From: Saposhnikovia divaricata
Taxonomy: Eukaryota > Streptophyta > Magnoliopsida > Apiales > Apiaceae
Assembly (NCBI GenBank): GCA_036435485.1
Contig: CM071597.1
Coordinates: 54,543,881 to 54,607,880, forward strand
Length of the DNA: 64,000 bases
Reading direction: 5' to 3'
The position numbers were made by a program, and so were the translations under genes. Positions 12,226-23,373 of the stretch are shown here, one piece after another. The notes beneath the pieces are model-generated. The model was not told where the DNA came from. It did not search any database and was given only the letters and a program-made list of their open reading frames with translations. The stretch's first letter is position 1. Each line of letters starts with the position of its first letter.

Positions 12226-13030
12226 AGTTCCATTATCACTTCTTAGAATCTTGACTTTATACTTTGTGCCAGTTTCAATGAGTCTCACATGGTCCAAAAG
12301 TATCTCAGCAGTTTCATCTTTTCTGTGCAGAAAATATACCCAGGTAAATCTAGTATATTCATCAACAATAACTAGAGTATACCTTTTCTTACCGATGGAC
12401 ATTATGTTGACTGGTCCAAATAAGTCAAGGTGAAGCATGTGATATGGTTTGTCAATTGAGGATTCAGTTTTACTCTTGAATGATGTCCTTCTCTGTTTAG
12501 CCTTCTGACAAGCATCACAGAGTCCATCAGGAGTATACAGTGCTTTTGGTAATCCTCTCACCAAGTCTTTCTTAACCAACTCATTGATGTTGTTGAAGTT
12601 GAGATAAGAAAGCTTCTTGTGCCAATTCCAACTTTCATCTACTGAGGCTTTACTGATGAGACATGTGGAGGGACCATCAGTATTGGTGTAGATGTTGGCT
12701 TCATAAATGTTACCATGTCTTTGACCAGTTAAGACAATCCTTCCAGATGCTTTACTGACTACTTCAAAATGAGTATCATTAAAGTTGACATGATAATCGC
12801 TGTCTGTGATTTGACTAACACTAAGCAGATTGTGTTTGAGTCCTTTCACCAGAGCTACTTAATCAATGATGACATTTCCAATGATTATCTTGTCATATCC
12901 CAAAGTTTGTCCAATGTTGCCATCTCCATAAGACAGTGTTGGGCCAGCTTTCTCTTCAAATTCTGATAGCAGGGTTTTGTTTCCAGTCATGTGAACAGAA
13001 CATCCACTATCCATGACCAACACATTTTTT
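12226..13030 (-). pseudogene. Copia A protease and N-terminal integrase
   Basis: The protease active site is VMDSGCSVHMTGNK at about 12990-13020 (DSG). A stop lies near 12856, then an open run to the break. Integrase has the zinc-binding part (HKKLSYLNFNNINELV then CDACQKAKQ), the first catalytic Asp in LHLDLFGPVN, and the second in LRSDNGT. The coding sequence then runs into unrelated DNA at 12225, so the catalytic Glu and everything after it are gone. Confidence 0.85.
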
Positions 13031-15355
13031 TTTACCCTGCAATCAGAAACACAGAAAACTCAGTTAGAATTTTTAAGAACCCACAGTTGTTGGGTTCTGT
13101 TTGCATGCACTTTAACATTTTTATCAGCAGAAGTCTTTTTGACAAAAGCAGTCTTGTCAGGAATGATTCCATTAGAATTTGCCTTGTCAGTATCAGAGTT
13201 AGTAAATGCATGCTTCTTATTAACATTCTTAACTTTACCAGAAATTATACTTTTTCTGAAATTAGGCAAAGGCTCATAATAATTGTAGTACAAATTGTGG
13301 TATTCTTCACATGTATAAATAGAATGCCATTTACTACCGCAATGAAAACACGGATTCTATGGTTTATAAAATAATGATCTATTCCTAATGTCAGACTTAG
13401 GAACTACAGTAGTCTTCTTTTTACTCCTCCTGCAATCAATAGCAAGATGATTAGAATTACCACAGTTAAAGCATGATTTCCTTGGTGCATGTGGAATATA
13501 CTTATAATTATTATCTTTATTTATTTCAACTTTACCATTTCTATTTCTCTTAGCAGTAGTTGTTTTCTTTTTATCTATAACTTCAGAGATTCTGTCTCTC
13601 AATTGTTTCTTAGACAAAAGGCCTATATTATTTGAATTTGTCAACTTAACAGTTTTAGACACACTCTCCCTTTTCAGTAACTGAATTGGAATCTTTACTA
13701 TACACAAAATTGACAGGTTTAATATTAGATTTGGTGTTGTCTATTACATGTCTGTAGGTCTTTGGTTTTGTTGACTCACTAAAAACAACTTTTCCTTTAT
13801 TCTTTTTCTGATCTGTTTCTGGTTTATAACCTAGACACTCTTTCCAATTTTTGTCACTGATTATTTCATGTGTCTTTGTTCCAGAGTGAGTCCAGGTTCT
13901 AAGTTTCTCATTAGCATCTTCAAGTTCTTTTTCGAGAGTAGTACATTTAAATTCCATTTCTAATTTCATGTGCCTAGCCTTATCACATTCATTTTGTACT
14001 TCTTGCATAAAGAGTAACTCAGCTTCTAGATGATCATTTCTCTTAGACAATTCTGACATCTCAGATATAATCCTAGCATTTTCAAGAGATTGACTTCTAA
14101 AGCTAATATGCAGTGACTTTAAAAATGATCTTAACTCAGAAACATTATCAATATCAAAATCAAAAACAGGTTCAGGTACCTTGTTATCAGGAGCAGCAAT
14201 CTCATCAACATTTGCCATCAATGCATAGTTCACCTTTTCCTCTTCAGATTATGAGGAAGAGTCCATCCAATCCTTGCTTGATGAGAAAAGAGCTTTGGTC
14301 TTAGCTTTTTTGCATTCAGTTGCAAAGTGACCCATTCCATCACAGTTGTAGCATTTGACCTTTGACTTGTCAAACTTGCTGACTTTGCCTTCATTCTTCT
14401 TGTACCTATTCTTCTCATCATTGAAAGGTTTCTTCTGAAAGTTGCCTTGTCTTCGAGCCTTTCTGAACTTCATCTTTTTGAAGCCTTTAACTATCATAGC
14501 AACCATTTACATCATGTCAGAATCAGTAGAGTCATCATCAGTATCAATATCAGGATTAGCATCAGGATCTGATGATGAGTCATCAGTATTGGACTCAACT
14601 ACTCTACTTCTTCTCCTTGAAACCTCCACAACTTTTCCTTTTGATTTTGATTCAACATTTAAAGCAACAGCCTTTGCTTTGTTGCTTTTCTTATTCTTCC
14701 TTTGTTAAACCTCAAGATCATGCGTTCTTAGCATCCCATAAACTTCATCAAGAGACACAGCATTAAGATCATACTGATGCCTAATGATAGAGGTTTGAGT
14801 ATCCCACTCCTAAGACAAAGCTCTAAGAAACTTGGTGTTCGAGTCCTCTGGATCATACTCTTTACCTACCAGGGATAGATTATTCAATAGTGTCAGAAAT
14901 CTATCATATAGATCAGTAAGACTTTCATCAGATTTTGCATCAAACTGTTCAAACTCTTGAATCAACACAGCCCTTTTGTTCCTTTTGATAGATTCAGTGC
15001 CCTGGCATTGAGTTTCCAAAGTCTCCCAGATCTCCTCAGCAGTTTTACATGCTATCACTCTGTTTGACATGACAGCATCGAGGCTATTATGAAGGATATT
15101 CTTCACCTTTGCATCTCTGAGTACTTCAGCCTTTTCCTCAAGAGTCCATTCAGCCTTTGTCTTCTGAACATAGTGCTCAGGTACAGTATCTATTCTAGCA
15201 ACAAGTCTCTTAGGAATATATGAACCATCATATATCCGATCAAGATAGTTAGGATTAGTTGCCTCCAGATACATCAACATCTTTACCCTCCATGTAGGGT
15301 ATTCAGCCTTTTTGAGGACAGGGATTTTAATACTTTCATACTTGCTCGTCGACAT
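13031..15355 (-). pseudogene. Copia A gag (long SIRE-type)
   Basis: Start ATG at 15353-15355, 35 bases after the primer site. The N-terminal gag domain (about 180 residues, UBN2-like) includes YPTWRVKMLMYLEATNP and AEEIWETLETQCQG. Next come an acidic Ser/Asp segment, a CCHC knuckle CYNCDGMGHFATEC near 14330, a coiled coil about 13840-14150, and a second knuckle CFNCGNSNHLAIDC near 13455. A degenerate third (CFHCGSKWHSIYTC) lies near 13330. Stops at 14810, about 14710, 14250 and 13655 and a frameshift near 13690 disable it. The long gag with coiled coil is typical of the SIRE/Maximus lineage. Confidence 0.8.
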
Positions 15356-15389
15356 CTTAAGATCGTTTCTGATTATAATTAATCAGTTT

Positions 15390-15401
15390 GCTCTGATACC
15401 A
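15390..15401 (-). other. Primer-binding site, initiator tRNA-Met (copia A)
   Basis: Minus-strand TGGTATCAGAGC, complementary to the 3' end of plant initiator tRNA-Met, two bases from the LTR end. Confidence 0.85.
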
Positions 15402-15403
15402 AT

Positions 15404-15907
15404 TGTTACCCAGTAATGATCAATTGTAGAGGGGGGTTGAATACAATTGTATAAGATTTTCGACGTTTAACAGAAATGATAACACAAGTATGAATAAATA
15501 ATAGCTTTATTAACTCTGATATAAAATTGTTACAAACTCTCTCAAGAAATTTTGAAGTTCTTGAGAGCTTCTAGGTTACAAGGTATCTTGTGTAAGCGAT
15601 TACTTAAAATGTAAAACCTAAACTGTGTTTATATACATCACACAGCTGTCCTATCAATTACAAGATATGTCAAATCAATTAACAACCGTTTACAATGCAT
15701 ATCTTAACTGATAGCTACGATCCTATAAAATAGGAGTCGATAAATCAATCTTCCTTGATCTCTGGACTAATATAAATCTTCATGTAATCCTGATCAGCTT
15801 TCAATACTGATAACAACCCTAATACTGACGTTGTACTACTGATGACGTCAACATCAGTATCTGATCAGAAGTCCAGATCCTGATATCACTTGAATCAACA
15901 TCTAACA
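15404..15907 (-). repeat. Copia A 5' LTR (504 bp)
   Basis: Starts TGTTAC and ends TAACA on the plus strand (TG..CA ends). Collinear with the copia B LTRs. Contains a minus-strand TATATAAA box near 15630 and CCCCCCTCTACAATTG close to its 3' end. Confidence 0.85.
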
Positions 15908-17040
15908 GAAATTATTAAGAAATCTATGTTGAAACTGATTCTGAGGATGATGAGAGTGAGGTAAGCTCATTTAAAGATTATGTATCTTCAGATGATGTTA
16001 TTTTAGAGTAACTAACAGTGCAGGAACTAGAAAGTGTGACAATGGAGGAACATTTAGCTCTAAAGGCTGAAAACAGCATGCTGGCTGACAAGAACGCTTA
16101 TCTTGCAAACATGGTTCAAGAATTGATGACTAAAATGAAATCATGGGATCCAACATCTTCAGATAAAGCTACTGAGGTCAAGGAGTTGAATGCTAAAATT
16201 TGTCATTTGGAGGCATTCAATAAAATACTTTTAAAGCGAAGCAAAACGTTGAACGAAGAAATCAATGAACTGAGATCAGACATTAAAGCTAAAGATGAAT
16301 GTTTGAAAACATTCAAAATGAGAGAGTCCTTCTATGCAGAGTCCTCTAAAATAGATGAAATGGTATCTCAGCAAGCTGAATTGATCACTACATTGGAGAA
16401 GGAACTCAACAAGCTGGAATCAGATATTGAAGCTAAAGATGAATGCCTGAAGACATTTAGACTTAAAGAATCAAATCAAGTCGAGACTTCCAAAACTGCT
16501 GAAAAGAGAGCTCAGCAAGCTGAACTCATCAATTAGCAAGCTAAACTGATCACTCTCCCGGAAAAAGAAGTCAAAGATCTCAAGAAAGGCATGGGAACTT
16601 TTGTTCAAGGTGAAGATAGCTTAAAGACAATGATGAAGAAGGAAAATGTCCCCTTGGTCAGAGAAGGAGTTGGCATGAACTTCAACAAAAAGGATGATGC
16701 GCTCAAATATGAAGAAAGGAATGACATACCTTACAATTATGTTATGCCTTAGAAAACATGTAATAAATGTGGTGGAAAAGGTCATTTGGAAAGAAATTAT
16801 GTTGCTCAAGTTAATCAGAAAAGGAAATCAGCATACCAGAATGAATCAGTCAGACAACAATCAGCATACCAGAATGTAAATAGCAGAAGGCAAATAGCTT
16901 ACCAACTGAATGGCAGAAAGAGAAATCAATCCCCAAAAGTGGTCCAAATGTGGATCAAGAAATCTGATTTAAATGTTTTATATATTCTTGCTACTAACTA
17001 ATCTGGACCCAAACCTATATGGGTACCAAAACGTTGAGTT
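15908..17040 (+). pseudogene. Copia C gag, C-terminal coiled-coil part
   Basis: Begins inside an acidic stretch (ETDSEDDESEVSS), then a stop at 16009-16011. A 172-codon open run (16018-16536) is predicted to be coiled coil with an internal duplication: the motif SDIKAKDECLKTF recurs as SDIEAKDECLKTF about 50 residues later. A zinc knuckle CNKCGGKGHLERNY near 16755-16800 has its last Cys replaced by Tyr. Stops at about 16534 and 16750 break it. Confidence 0.75.
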
Positions 17041-17402
17041 GTGTTTTATTTGTTTTGTAGATGTGTCTTCCTGCTAAAGTAAAGGCAAAGCAATGGATTA
17101 TGGATAGTGGTTGTACTAGGCATATGTACGGAGATAAATCTCAGTTCATAAGTCTTCAAATGAAGAAAGGTGGAAGAGTTACAATTGGAAATAGCAAGAC
17201 TCTTCGAATCCTTGCATGGTACAGGTTCTATTGGTAAAAGTAATATTTCGATTGATAAAGTTCAATATGTCAAAGGTCTTACTTACAATTTACATAGTGT
17301 CACTCAATTATTTGATGATGGGCATTTTGTTCATTTTGGTATTGATAAAACTATTATTACTATTGGTATTAATAAAGTCCCCCTAGTTGCTAGAAGGGAA
17401 GG

Positions 17403-17450
<48 letters not shown>

Positions 17451-17930
17451 CTTTGATATGCAGGAAACAGCGTGCTGTTTAGCTGCAATGGACAATGACC
17501 CTTATATTTGGCATAGGAGATTGGGACTTGCTTAACAAATTATCAAGAAAGAAACTGGTCAGAGGGCTACCCAAAATAAAGTATGCAACAACTAAGGTCT
17601 GTTCAGCATGCCAATTGGGTAAATAGATTAGAAGTACACACAAAGGAAAGAAAATGGTATAAGAAGTGATAGAGGAGGTGAATTCCAAAAGGACTTCATT
17701 ACATATTGTGAAGAAAGAGGAATTACTCATGAATTTTCTGCTCCAAGGACTCCACAACAAAATGGAGTGGTGAAAAGGAAGGATAGATCCCTACAAGAAA
17801 TAGCAAGGACTCTATTGTAAGAAAGCAAGTTGCCTATAAGTTTTTGGGCCGAAGCGGTGAATACAGCGTGCTATGTGTTGAATCGAGTTCTAATCAGGCC
17901 TATTTTAGACTAAACTCCATATTAATTGTT
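17041..17930 (+). pseudogene. Copia C protease and integrase, deleted
   Basis: Protease active site WIMDSGCTRHMYGD at about 17095-17135. The integrase zinc region is partly readable (WHRRLGLA, then CSACQLGK). The core has lost the segment with the first catalytic Asp. The second survives in SDRGGEFQKDF near 17660, and the position of the catalytic Glu is Lys (PQQNGVVKRK). A (TA)n run lies within the open frame at 17405-17446. Several stops follow. Confidence 0.75.
17405..17446. repeat. (TA)n microsatellite inside copia C pol
   Basis: About 21 TA units, translated as a Tyr-Ile run in the surrounding frame. An expansion within decayed coding DNA. Confidence 0.95.
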
Positions 17931-19170
17931 GAGAAACAAGAAGCCAAATATCAGTTACTTCAAGATTTTGGTTCAAAGTGTTCTGTGCTCAAGACAATTG
18001 GTAATGATGGAAAATTCGATGCTAAATCTGTCAAAGCTATATTTCTTGGTTATTCTTTAACAAGTAGGGCTTATAGAGTTTATAATCTTAATAAGCATAT
18101 TATTGAAGAATCTATTGATGTTACATTTCAAGAATCTAACTATGATCTGCCAAGAGATGAGGAAGAATTTGCAGGTGAAAATGAAAGTATGCAACCTCAA
18201 GTTACTGGATCAAATCAGCAACCTAATAGCACTGCTAAAACTGGAAGTCAGCTAGCCAAGAAGGATGCAGACACTGACAATCAGCAAGCTGGAACTTCAA
18301 ATCAGCAAGCTAAAGTTGAAGATGCAATTTCTAAAATGGAAAAATGACTTCGGAAGGTCCTAGAGGTTCAAGGGCTACTGAGAAACTACCTCTCTATTAT
18401 GGAGAAGATCATTCACTACCGGCAAAGATGAGAAAGACAACTCATGAGGAAATAGCTCAACATTCTTTACCGAGGTCAACAAGGACTGTGAAGAATCATC
18501 CCCCAGAGTTGGTCATTGGTAATATTACAGATGGAATCACTACAAGAAAAGTGAAGGCTAATTTTTGTGCTCACGCTGCCTTTCTAGCTCAAGAAGAACA
18601 CAAAAATGTCAACGAAGCATTAGAAGATGAAAACTGGATTATGGCTATGCAAGAAGAATTAAATCAATTTGAAAGATGTGATGTTTGGGAACTTGTCAAG
18701 CCACCAGAGGATGCTTCAACTATTGGAACAAAATGGGTGTCCAAAAACAAAGTCGATGAATTTGGCACCGTTACTCGAAATAAAGCAAGGCCTGTGGCTC
18801 AAGGATATAATCAACATGAAGGCATTGACTTTGATCAAAATTATGCTCATGTTGCTCGTTTAAAATCAATAAGGATGCTTTTGGCCTATGCATGTTACAA
18901 GAAATTCAAGTTATATCAAATGGACGTGAAGAGTGCGTTTCTAATGGTTGCTGGAAGAGGAAGTTTATGTCAAACAGCCTCCTGGTTTCTAACATGAACA
19001 ATATCTAGACTATGTATTCAAGCTAAAGAAGGCTCTCTATGGTTTAAAGCAGGCCCCTAGAGCTTGGTACAAAAGGCTTAGTAAGTTTCTTCTCAAAAAT
19101 GGATTCATTCGAGATGAAAATGGTAAGGATGTTGATATCTAAAGGTATCGAGGTATGATTGGATGATTAT
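17931..19170 (+). pseudogene. Copia C reverse transcriptase N-terminal part
   Basis: The linker after integrase carries SRAYRVYNLNKH and a Gln/Ala-rich stretch. The RT start is clear: WIMAMQEELNQFERCDVWEL, then NKARPVAQGYNQHEGIDFD and FKLYQMDVKSAFL. A frameshift near 18945 follows. KALYGLKQAPRAWYKRL at about 19030 is the next block, but the YVDD region is deleted and the text jumps to RYRGMIG near 19145. No active enzyme is possible. Confidence 0.8.
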
Positions 19171-19561
19171 TATATTCGAAGGGAACTTGGCATGTGCTCT
19201 GTGTAAATCGGCATGCAGAATGGTATAAGCTGGTCAGGTTAGCTTACTCTTTGTTCTATCAGTATGTTACAATTGGTATACTACTTGCATTATCTTCTAG
19301 CTTACCATTTGTTGATCTTATGTTTTATTATATATGCCCAAATGTGATTTAATTTTATTTGTTTTTTTAATTGTGATTATTTTTATGTGCTTAGTTGTGT
19401 TTTAATAATATTGGTTTCATTGATGTTTATCTGTTTGTTAATGTGCTAAATGCTTAAATTGTGGATATATTTTTAGGATATATATTGTTTGTTTTTATTC
19501 CTAAAAATTCTCCCCTAACTTCTATCAAAGCACTACATTCACTCCAGTTGGTCTATATCAC
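19171..19561 (+). other. Non-coding segment within copia C
   Basis: T-rich sequence without ORFs, between the RT remnant and the 3' ORF. Confidence 0.4.
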
Positions 19562-20032
19562 TTGCACGTCTACTTCTCAACTGATCAACTAGACTTCACA
19601 AGTGTTCTATCTCATCAAATCAAGATGACTCACACTCATTCTCGAAAGTCTCATCTTCATGCGAATCAATCTATGGCTAAACAAGGTACTCCAAAGATGA
19701 ATTTTGATGACAACTTGGTTCCGGACAGTGGTGATGAAGTGTTCCAAACTCATAAATCTAAAAAGATGAAGTTTTCCGTGGCGTTTACATCTCCTGAGTT
19801 TGACTTACATCTAAAGACAAATATTATGGGTGTTGTTACTGAGATTCAAAGTTTCAAAGATGAACAAAAAGGTGTAAGGGAGTTATTGTTACAAATATCT
19901 AGTTCTAAAGGTTTCTTAACGAAGACTACTGTAATTAGACTTGATGATCTTGATACTACTTCTACTGATGCTGATGCAATCAAGGACAATGTTGCTATAG
20001 ACTCTCCGAAGGATTTTCCAAATGATACTTAA
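19562..20032 (+). CDS. Copia C 3' ORF, unknown (possible env-like remnant)
   Basis: A 156-codon open frame between pol and the polypurine tract, the place where SIRE-type elements carry an env-like gene. The N-terminus is rich in Ser/His/Thr and the middle is charged (SFKDEQKGVRELLLQIS). I see no signal peptide or transmembrane segment and recognise no domain. The initiator may be the internal Met of MTHTHSRKS. It could be the C-terminal remnant of a longer frame. Confidence 0.4.
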   Translation: MHVYFSTDQLDFTSVLSHQIKMTHTHSRKSHLHANQSMAKQGTPKMNFDDNLVPDSGDEVFQTHKSKKMKFSVAFTSPEFDLHLKTNIMGVVTEIQSFKDEQKGVRELLLQISSSKGFLTKTTVIRLDDLDTTSTDADAIKDNVAIDSPKDFPNDT

Positions 20033-20290
20033 TCTTTTTGATTGATTAAGGGGGAGAAATTTAGGAGAATTTCTTGTTTTTATGAACTTGTTTCAAGTAC
20101 TAGTTCTGGTTTTCTGAACTTGTTATTTTTGTGATGCTTCAAACTGGTTACTTTATTTGATTTCTATGATGTTTTATTAACTAGTTTCTGATATGCTTAA
20201 ATTTGTTAGTGAAAATATATTGTGACTAACTCTGTGATGCAGGAATTTAGGGGGAGTTATTCTAATTCTCCTAAATGAGTTGTAATCATC

Positions 20291-20304
20291 AAAAAGGGGG
20301 AGAT
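20291..20304 (+). other. Polypurine tract of copia C
   Basis: AAAAAGGGGGAGAT, directly before the 3' LTR. Two similar AGGGGGAG motifs lie at about 20048 and 20249, so the 3' untranslated region holds three tract-like runs. Confidence 0.75.
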
Positions 20305-21561
20305 TGATACTCCTTTGGTTTTGATGATCACAAACAGCGAGCCAAAAGGCTTGTATTTAGATATAAAATAGTATGTTATTTCTGTATGCACTAACTAGGT
20401 CTTGCAGGGTAAGTCAGCTTACTGACTGTTAAATAAGTATTCCAGATCAGCAAGCCAAAATCAGAATTCTGTTTTAGTTTAGCAAGCCATTTGCGCAGAG
20501 ACAGATCACAAACAGCAAGCCATTTGCGTAGAGATAGATCACAAACAGCATGCCATTTGTCAACAGTCCAGAAATTTCAGAAGTACGAAAATCATGGAGA
20601 TTTTATAGGGATTGACTTCTAATTAGTTGTAAGGATTGTTTAAATATGGAATACGTATATTATATGTATCTAAGCTCTTTTTAAACATATTTTTTCATTC
20701 AAAATTGATTTCCTAAATTATAGGAGTTTGTTATTATTCAAAACTCTTCTTTACATATTCAAAACCTCCTATACGTATTTTTCTCTTATATCTTTCTGAA
20801 GAACAGGTCTTACACATTCTATCTCTTCTTCTTCTTCATTCAAACGTTAACATTACCGTTATAAACAAATCCAATAACTTGAACGTTGGATTGGATCCAA
20901 AAATTGGAAAATTGTTTGATTAGTTTATGACCGTTTATGTAAACCTTATATATACTCGTTCTTGGTTTAAATTTTTGGTTGCTGAAAATCTAAGAACCAC
21001 AAGAACATAAACAACTCAGTTTTACTTTGCAAAATCTTTTACCTTGATTCTCTTCGAGCTCATTTATATATCTATCCGTATTGTTTATTTAGAGAATTCG
21101 TAGTTTGAGTTGTAACTATCTTTGATTAATTGTATTGTTCTGATTGTAAGTGTTTTAATTGTTGAACACTTGGCTTGGAATAGTAGGGATTCGATAGTTG
21201 TGCTAGAGAAGTATACTAGGGTAGTATAGCTTAGAGAGCAGATTCTGTTTCAGGTCTATTCAGCAAGCCGTTTGTGTCAACAGCTGGGTTTGTAATCGGA
21301 TTATTTTGATCAATAATATATTCTCTTACCAGGTTGGTAAGGGACCAAGACGTAGACCACAGGGGATTAGGGGTCGAAGAGTGTGATGTTCTTTATTTTT
21401 TCCTGCACTTTACTTACTGCTTGTGCATTCAGCTTACCATTTACATTTAGCGTACCATTTGCATCTGTTAAAAATTGAAATCAGTAAGCTGTTTCTGGTA
21501 ATTATTAAAATTGGGCATAGTTAGCCATTTACACCTATTCATCCCCCCCTCTAGGTGTGCA
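20305..21561 (+). repeat. Copia C 3' LTR (about 1257 bp)
   Basis: Begins TGATAC right after the polypurine tract and ends in CA at about 21561, just after CCCCCCCTCTAGGTGTG. The same C-run plus CTCTA sits near the end of the A and B LTRs. A TATA box (TATATATA) lies at 20946-20953. The right border is inferred because no 5' LTR is available for comparison. Confidence 0.65.
20481..20560 (+). repeat. 33-bp tandem repeat in copia C LTR
   Basis: Two full units (20481-20513, 20514-20546) and a partial third, each starting AGCAAGCCATTTGCG and ending AGATCACAAAC. Located in U3, so possibly a regulatory repeat. Confidence 0.8.
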
Positions 21562-21678
21562 TTTTGAATTAGATTTGAAATATTTTATATAAAGAGTTGA
21601 AAAACGAATGCATGAATTATGGGATTATATAATTTTAAAATCAATTATAAGAATTAGATTGATAATTGATATATGGAA
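21562..21678. other. AT-rich spacer between copia C and copia B, including left TSD of B
   Basis: No features except TGGAA at 21674-21678, which recurs at 38729-38733 and marks the insertion site of copia B. Confidence 0.7.
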
Positions 21679-22181
21679 TGTTACCTAGTGATTTACAATT
21701 GTAGATGGGGGGGTTGAATACAATTGTATAAGATTTTCGACTTAAACAATGATAATAACACAAGTATGAATAAATAACAGCTTTATTAACTCTGATATAA
21801 AACTGATACAAACCCTCTCAAGAAATTCTGATGTTCTTGAGAGCTGCTAGGTTACAAGATATCTCGTATAAGCGATTTCTTAAAAGTAAAACCTAAACTG
21901 TGTTTATATACATCACGCAGCTGCTCTATGAATTACAAGATATGCCCAATCAATTACCAACTATTTAAAATACATATCCTAACTGATAGCTACGATCTTA
22001 TAAAATAGGAGTAGATAAATCAATCTTCCTTGATCTCTGGACTGATGTAAATCTTCATGTAATCCTGATCAGCTTCCAATCCTGATATTAACCTAATACT
22101 GACGTTGCTTTACTGATGACGTCAGCATCAGTATCTGATCAGTAGTCCAGATCCTGACATCACCTGAATCAATATCTAACA
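21679..22181 (-). repeat. Copia B 3' LTR (503 bp)
   Basis: TG..CA ends on the plus strand. Adjacent on its right to the polypurine tract, which shows it is the 3' LTR of a minus-strand element. Confidence 0.9.
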
Positions 22182-22190
22182 ATCTCCCCC
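22182..22190 (-). other. Polypurine tract of copia B
   Basis: GGGGGAGAT on the minus strand, abutting the LTR; similar to the tract of copia C. Confidence 0.75.
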
Positions 22191-22262
22191 AATTTGTACT
22201 TTGTGAAATAAAGCACAAATTCCTTGATTCAATGATGTCAAAAACTCAAAACAAAATATCTT

Positions 22263-22616
22263 CTAAAAATCATCAGGAACAGTTTCAGAAATTCTTTGAT
22301 AGAAAAGATTCATCTTCAAGAAGTTTGATAATAACTCTTCTTCCATACTTTCAAGAATTTGAACCAATTTTTTCTTCAGATTATTGAGCTCTTCATCTTC
22401 CTCATTAATCTGATAAATTGCTGCCCTGAGATTCTGTATTGAACTTCTTGGTAAGTCTAAGTCTCCCAACAGAATGTATGCAAACTCCTTCCCATCAGGA
22501 TTAAGAGACAATTGTTCCACACCAAAAGACACTTCTATAACAGCAGTGCCTCTCTGCATTTCAACTTCTTGACATCTTGAATTTAAGTACATGGGAGTAT
22601 AGTTGCCATCATATCG
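22263..22616 (-). pseudogene. Env-like region of copia B, C-terminal piece
   Basis: The C-terminal part of the env-like reading frame, cut from the rest by the solo LTR. It has a Glu/Leu-rich helix (EEDEELNNLKKKLVQILESM) and ends at 22263. When the inserted LTR and one target duplication are left out, the frame at 27436 continues into this piece. I recognise no membrane segment in it. Confidence 0.65.
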
Positions 22617-23295
22617 TGTTCTGTAACACCCCCAGATCCGGGGTCTGGGATCCGGTCATTACGGTCTCCAATTCTGTCCACAATACTTGAACTTACTTCA
22701 ACATACAATAAATTACATCTTTATGACCCAACACAACATTATAAAACACACCCGTTATAGTCCCAGAGATGAAATCAGAGTAACAACCAAATTTTATTAA
22801 ACACATTATGAGTTCTTACGACCCAAAAGAGTTACAATATGAATACATACTCTTTGCCATCCATTTACATAAGTCATACTAGTCCATATATTTAGTACTG
22901 AAAGAATGAATCTATCCTACCAATAGCTTTCTCTTCGGCTCTGGTAGTCTCATCGTCCTTGCCAGCGTCGAGTGCGCCTTGTGCGAGTCATCTGGTCTAG
23001 CTGTTGTTGTGATATAATAAATAAGCAAGGGTGAGCAATAGCCCACCAACAATAATATTTAACTGAACGATAATATATAACAGTTCAAAGGTATCTTTCA
23101 AACCATATGTCATGCATTTACGGAAATGATGCCAGTATAATATGAACGATGAAGTTACAAGGTAACTCAAAATGTAAATATATGTGGGAATATCTGCTAT
23201 GTCGAAAATAAGCAAGATATTATCATTTATCATATAAAGAGGAACTTGCAAGGAAAATATTGCAATTCCAGTTATTAACATATTTCGAAGTCCTA

Positions 23296-23373
23296 CAACC
23301 TGAAAGAAGTCTCTTCGATACGTGTTGCGGAAGACACCTTCAACCTGAAAGAAGTCTCTTCGATACGTGTTGC
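23296..23373 (+). repeat. 45-bp tandem duplication in the solo LTR
   Basis: The block CAACCTGAAAGAAGTCTC plus GATACGTGTTGC occurs twice (from 23296 and from 23341). The two sister LTRs do not show it, so it arose in this copy or its subfamily. Confidence 0.85.

Larger units (their letters stand above)
12226..15907 (-). mobile_element. Copia A: SIRE-like Ty1/copia element, 3' half missing
   Basis: Contains a 5' LTR, tRNA-Met primer site, gag, protease and the first part of integrase. RT, RNase H and the 3' LTR are absent because the element is cut at 12226. Its sequence is closely related to copia B (33932-38728), which allows the missing and deleted parts of each to be defined. Confidence 0.85.
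15908..21561 (+). mobile_element. Copia C: decayed SIRE-type Ty1/copia element, 5' end missing
   Basis: Plus-strand order is gag fragment, protease, integrase, RT, a small 3' ORF, polypurine tract and 3' LTR. It starts abruptly at the LTR of copia A, so the 5' LTR and N-terminal gag are missing. It has internal deletions and many stops, and is more decayed than copia A or B. Confidence 0.8.

Noticed and set aside
19562..20032. Host gene downstream of copia C
   Set aside because: It lies before the polypurine tract and inside the element, so it is treated as an element ORF of unknown function.
20481..20560. CRISPR-like spaced repeats
   Set aside because: Direct tandem units without unique spacers, in a plant retrotransposon LTR.
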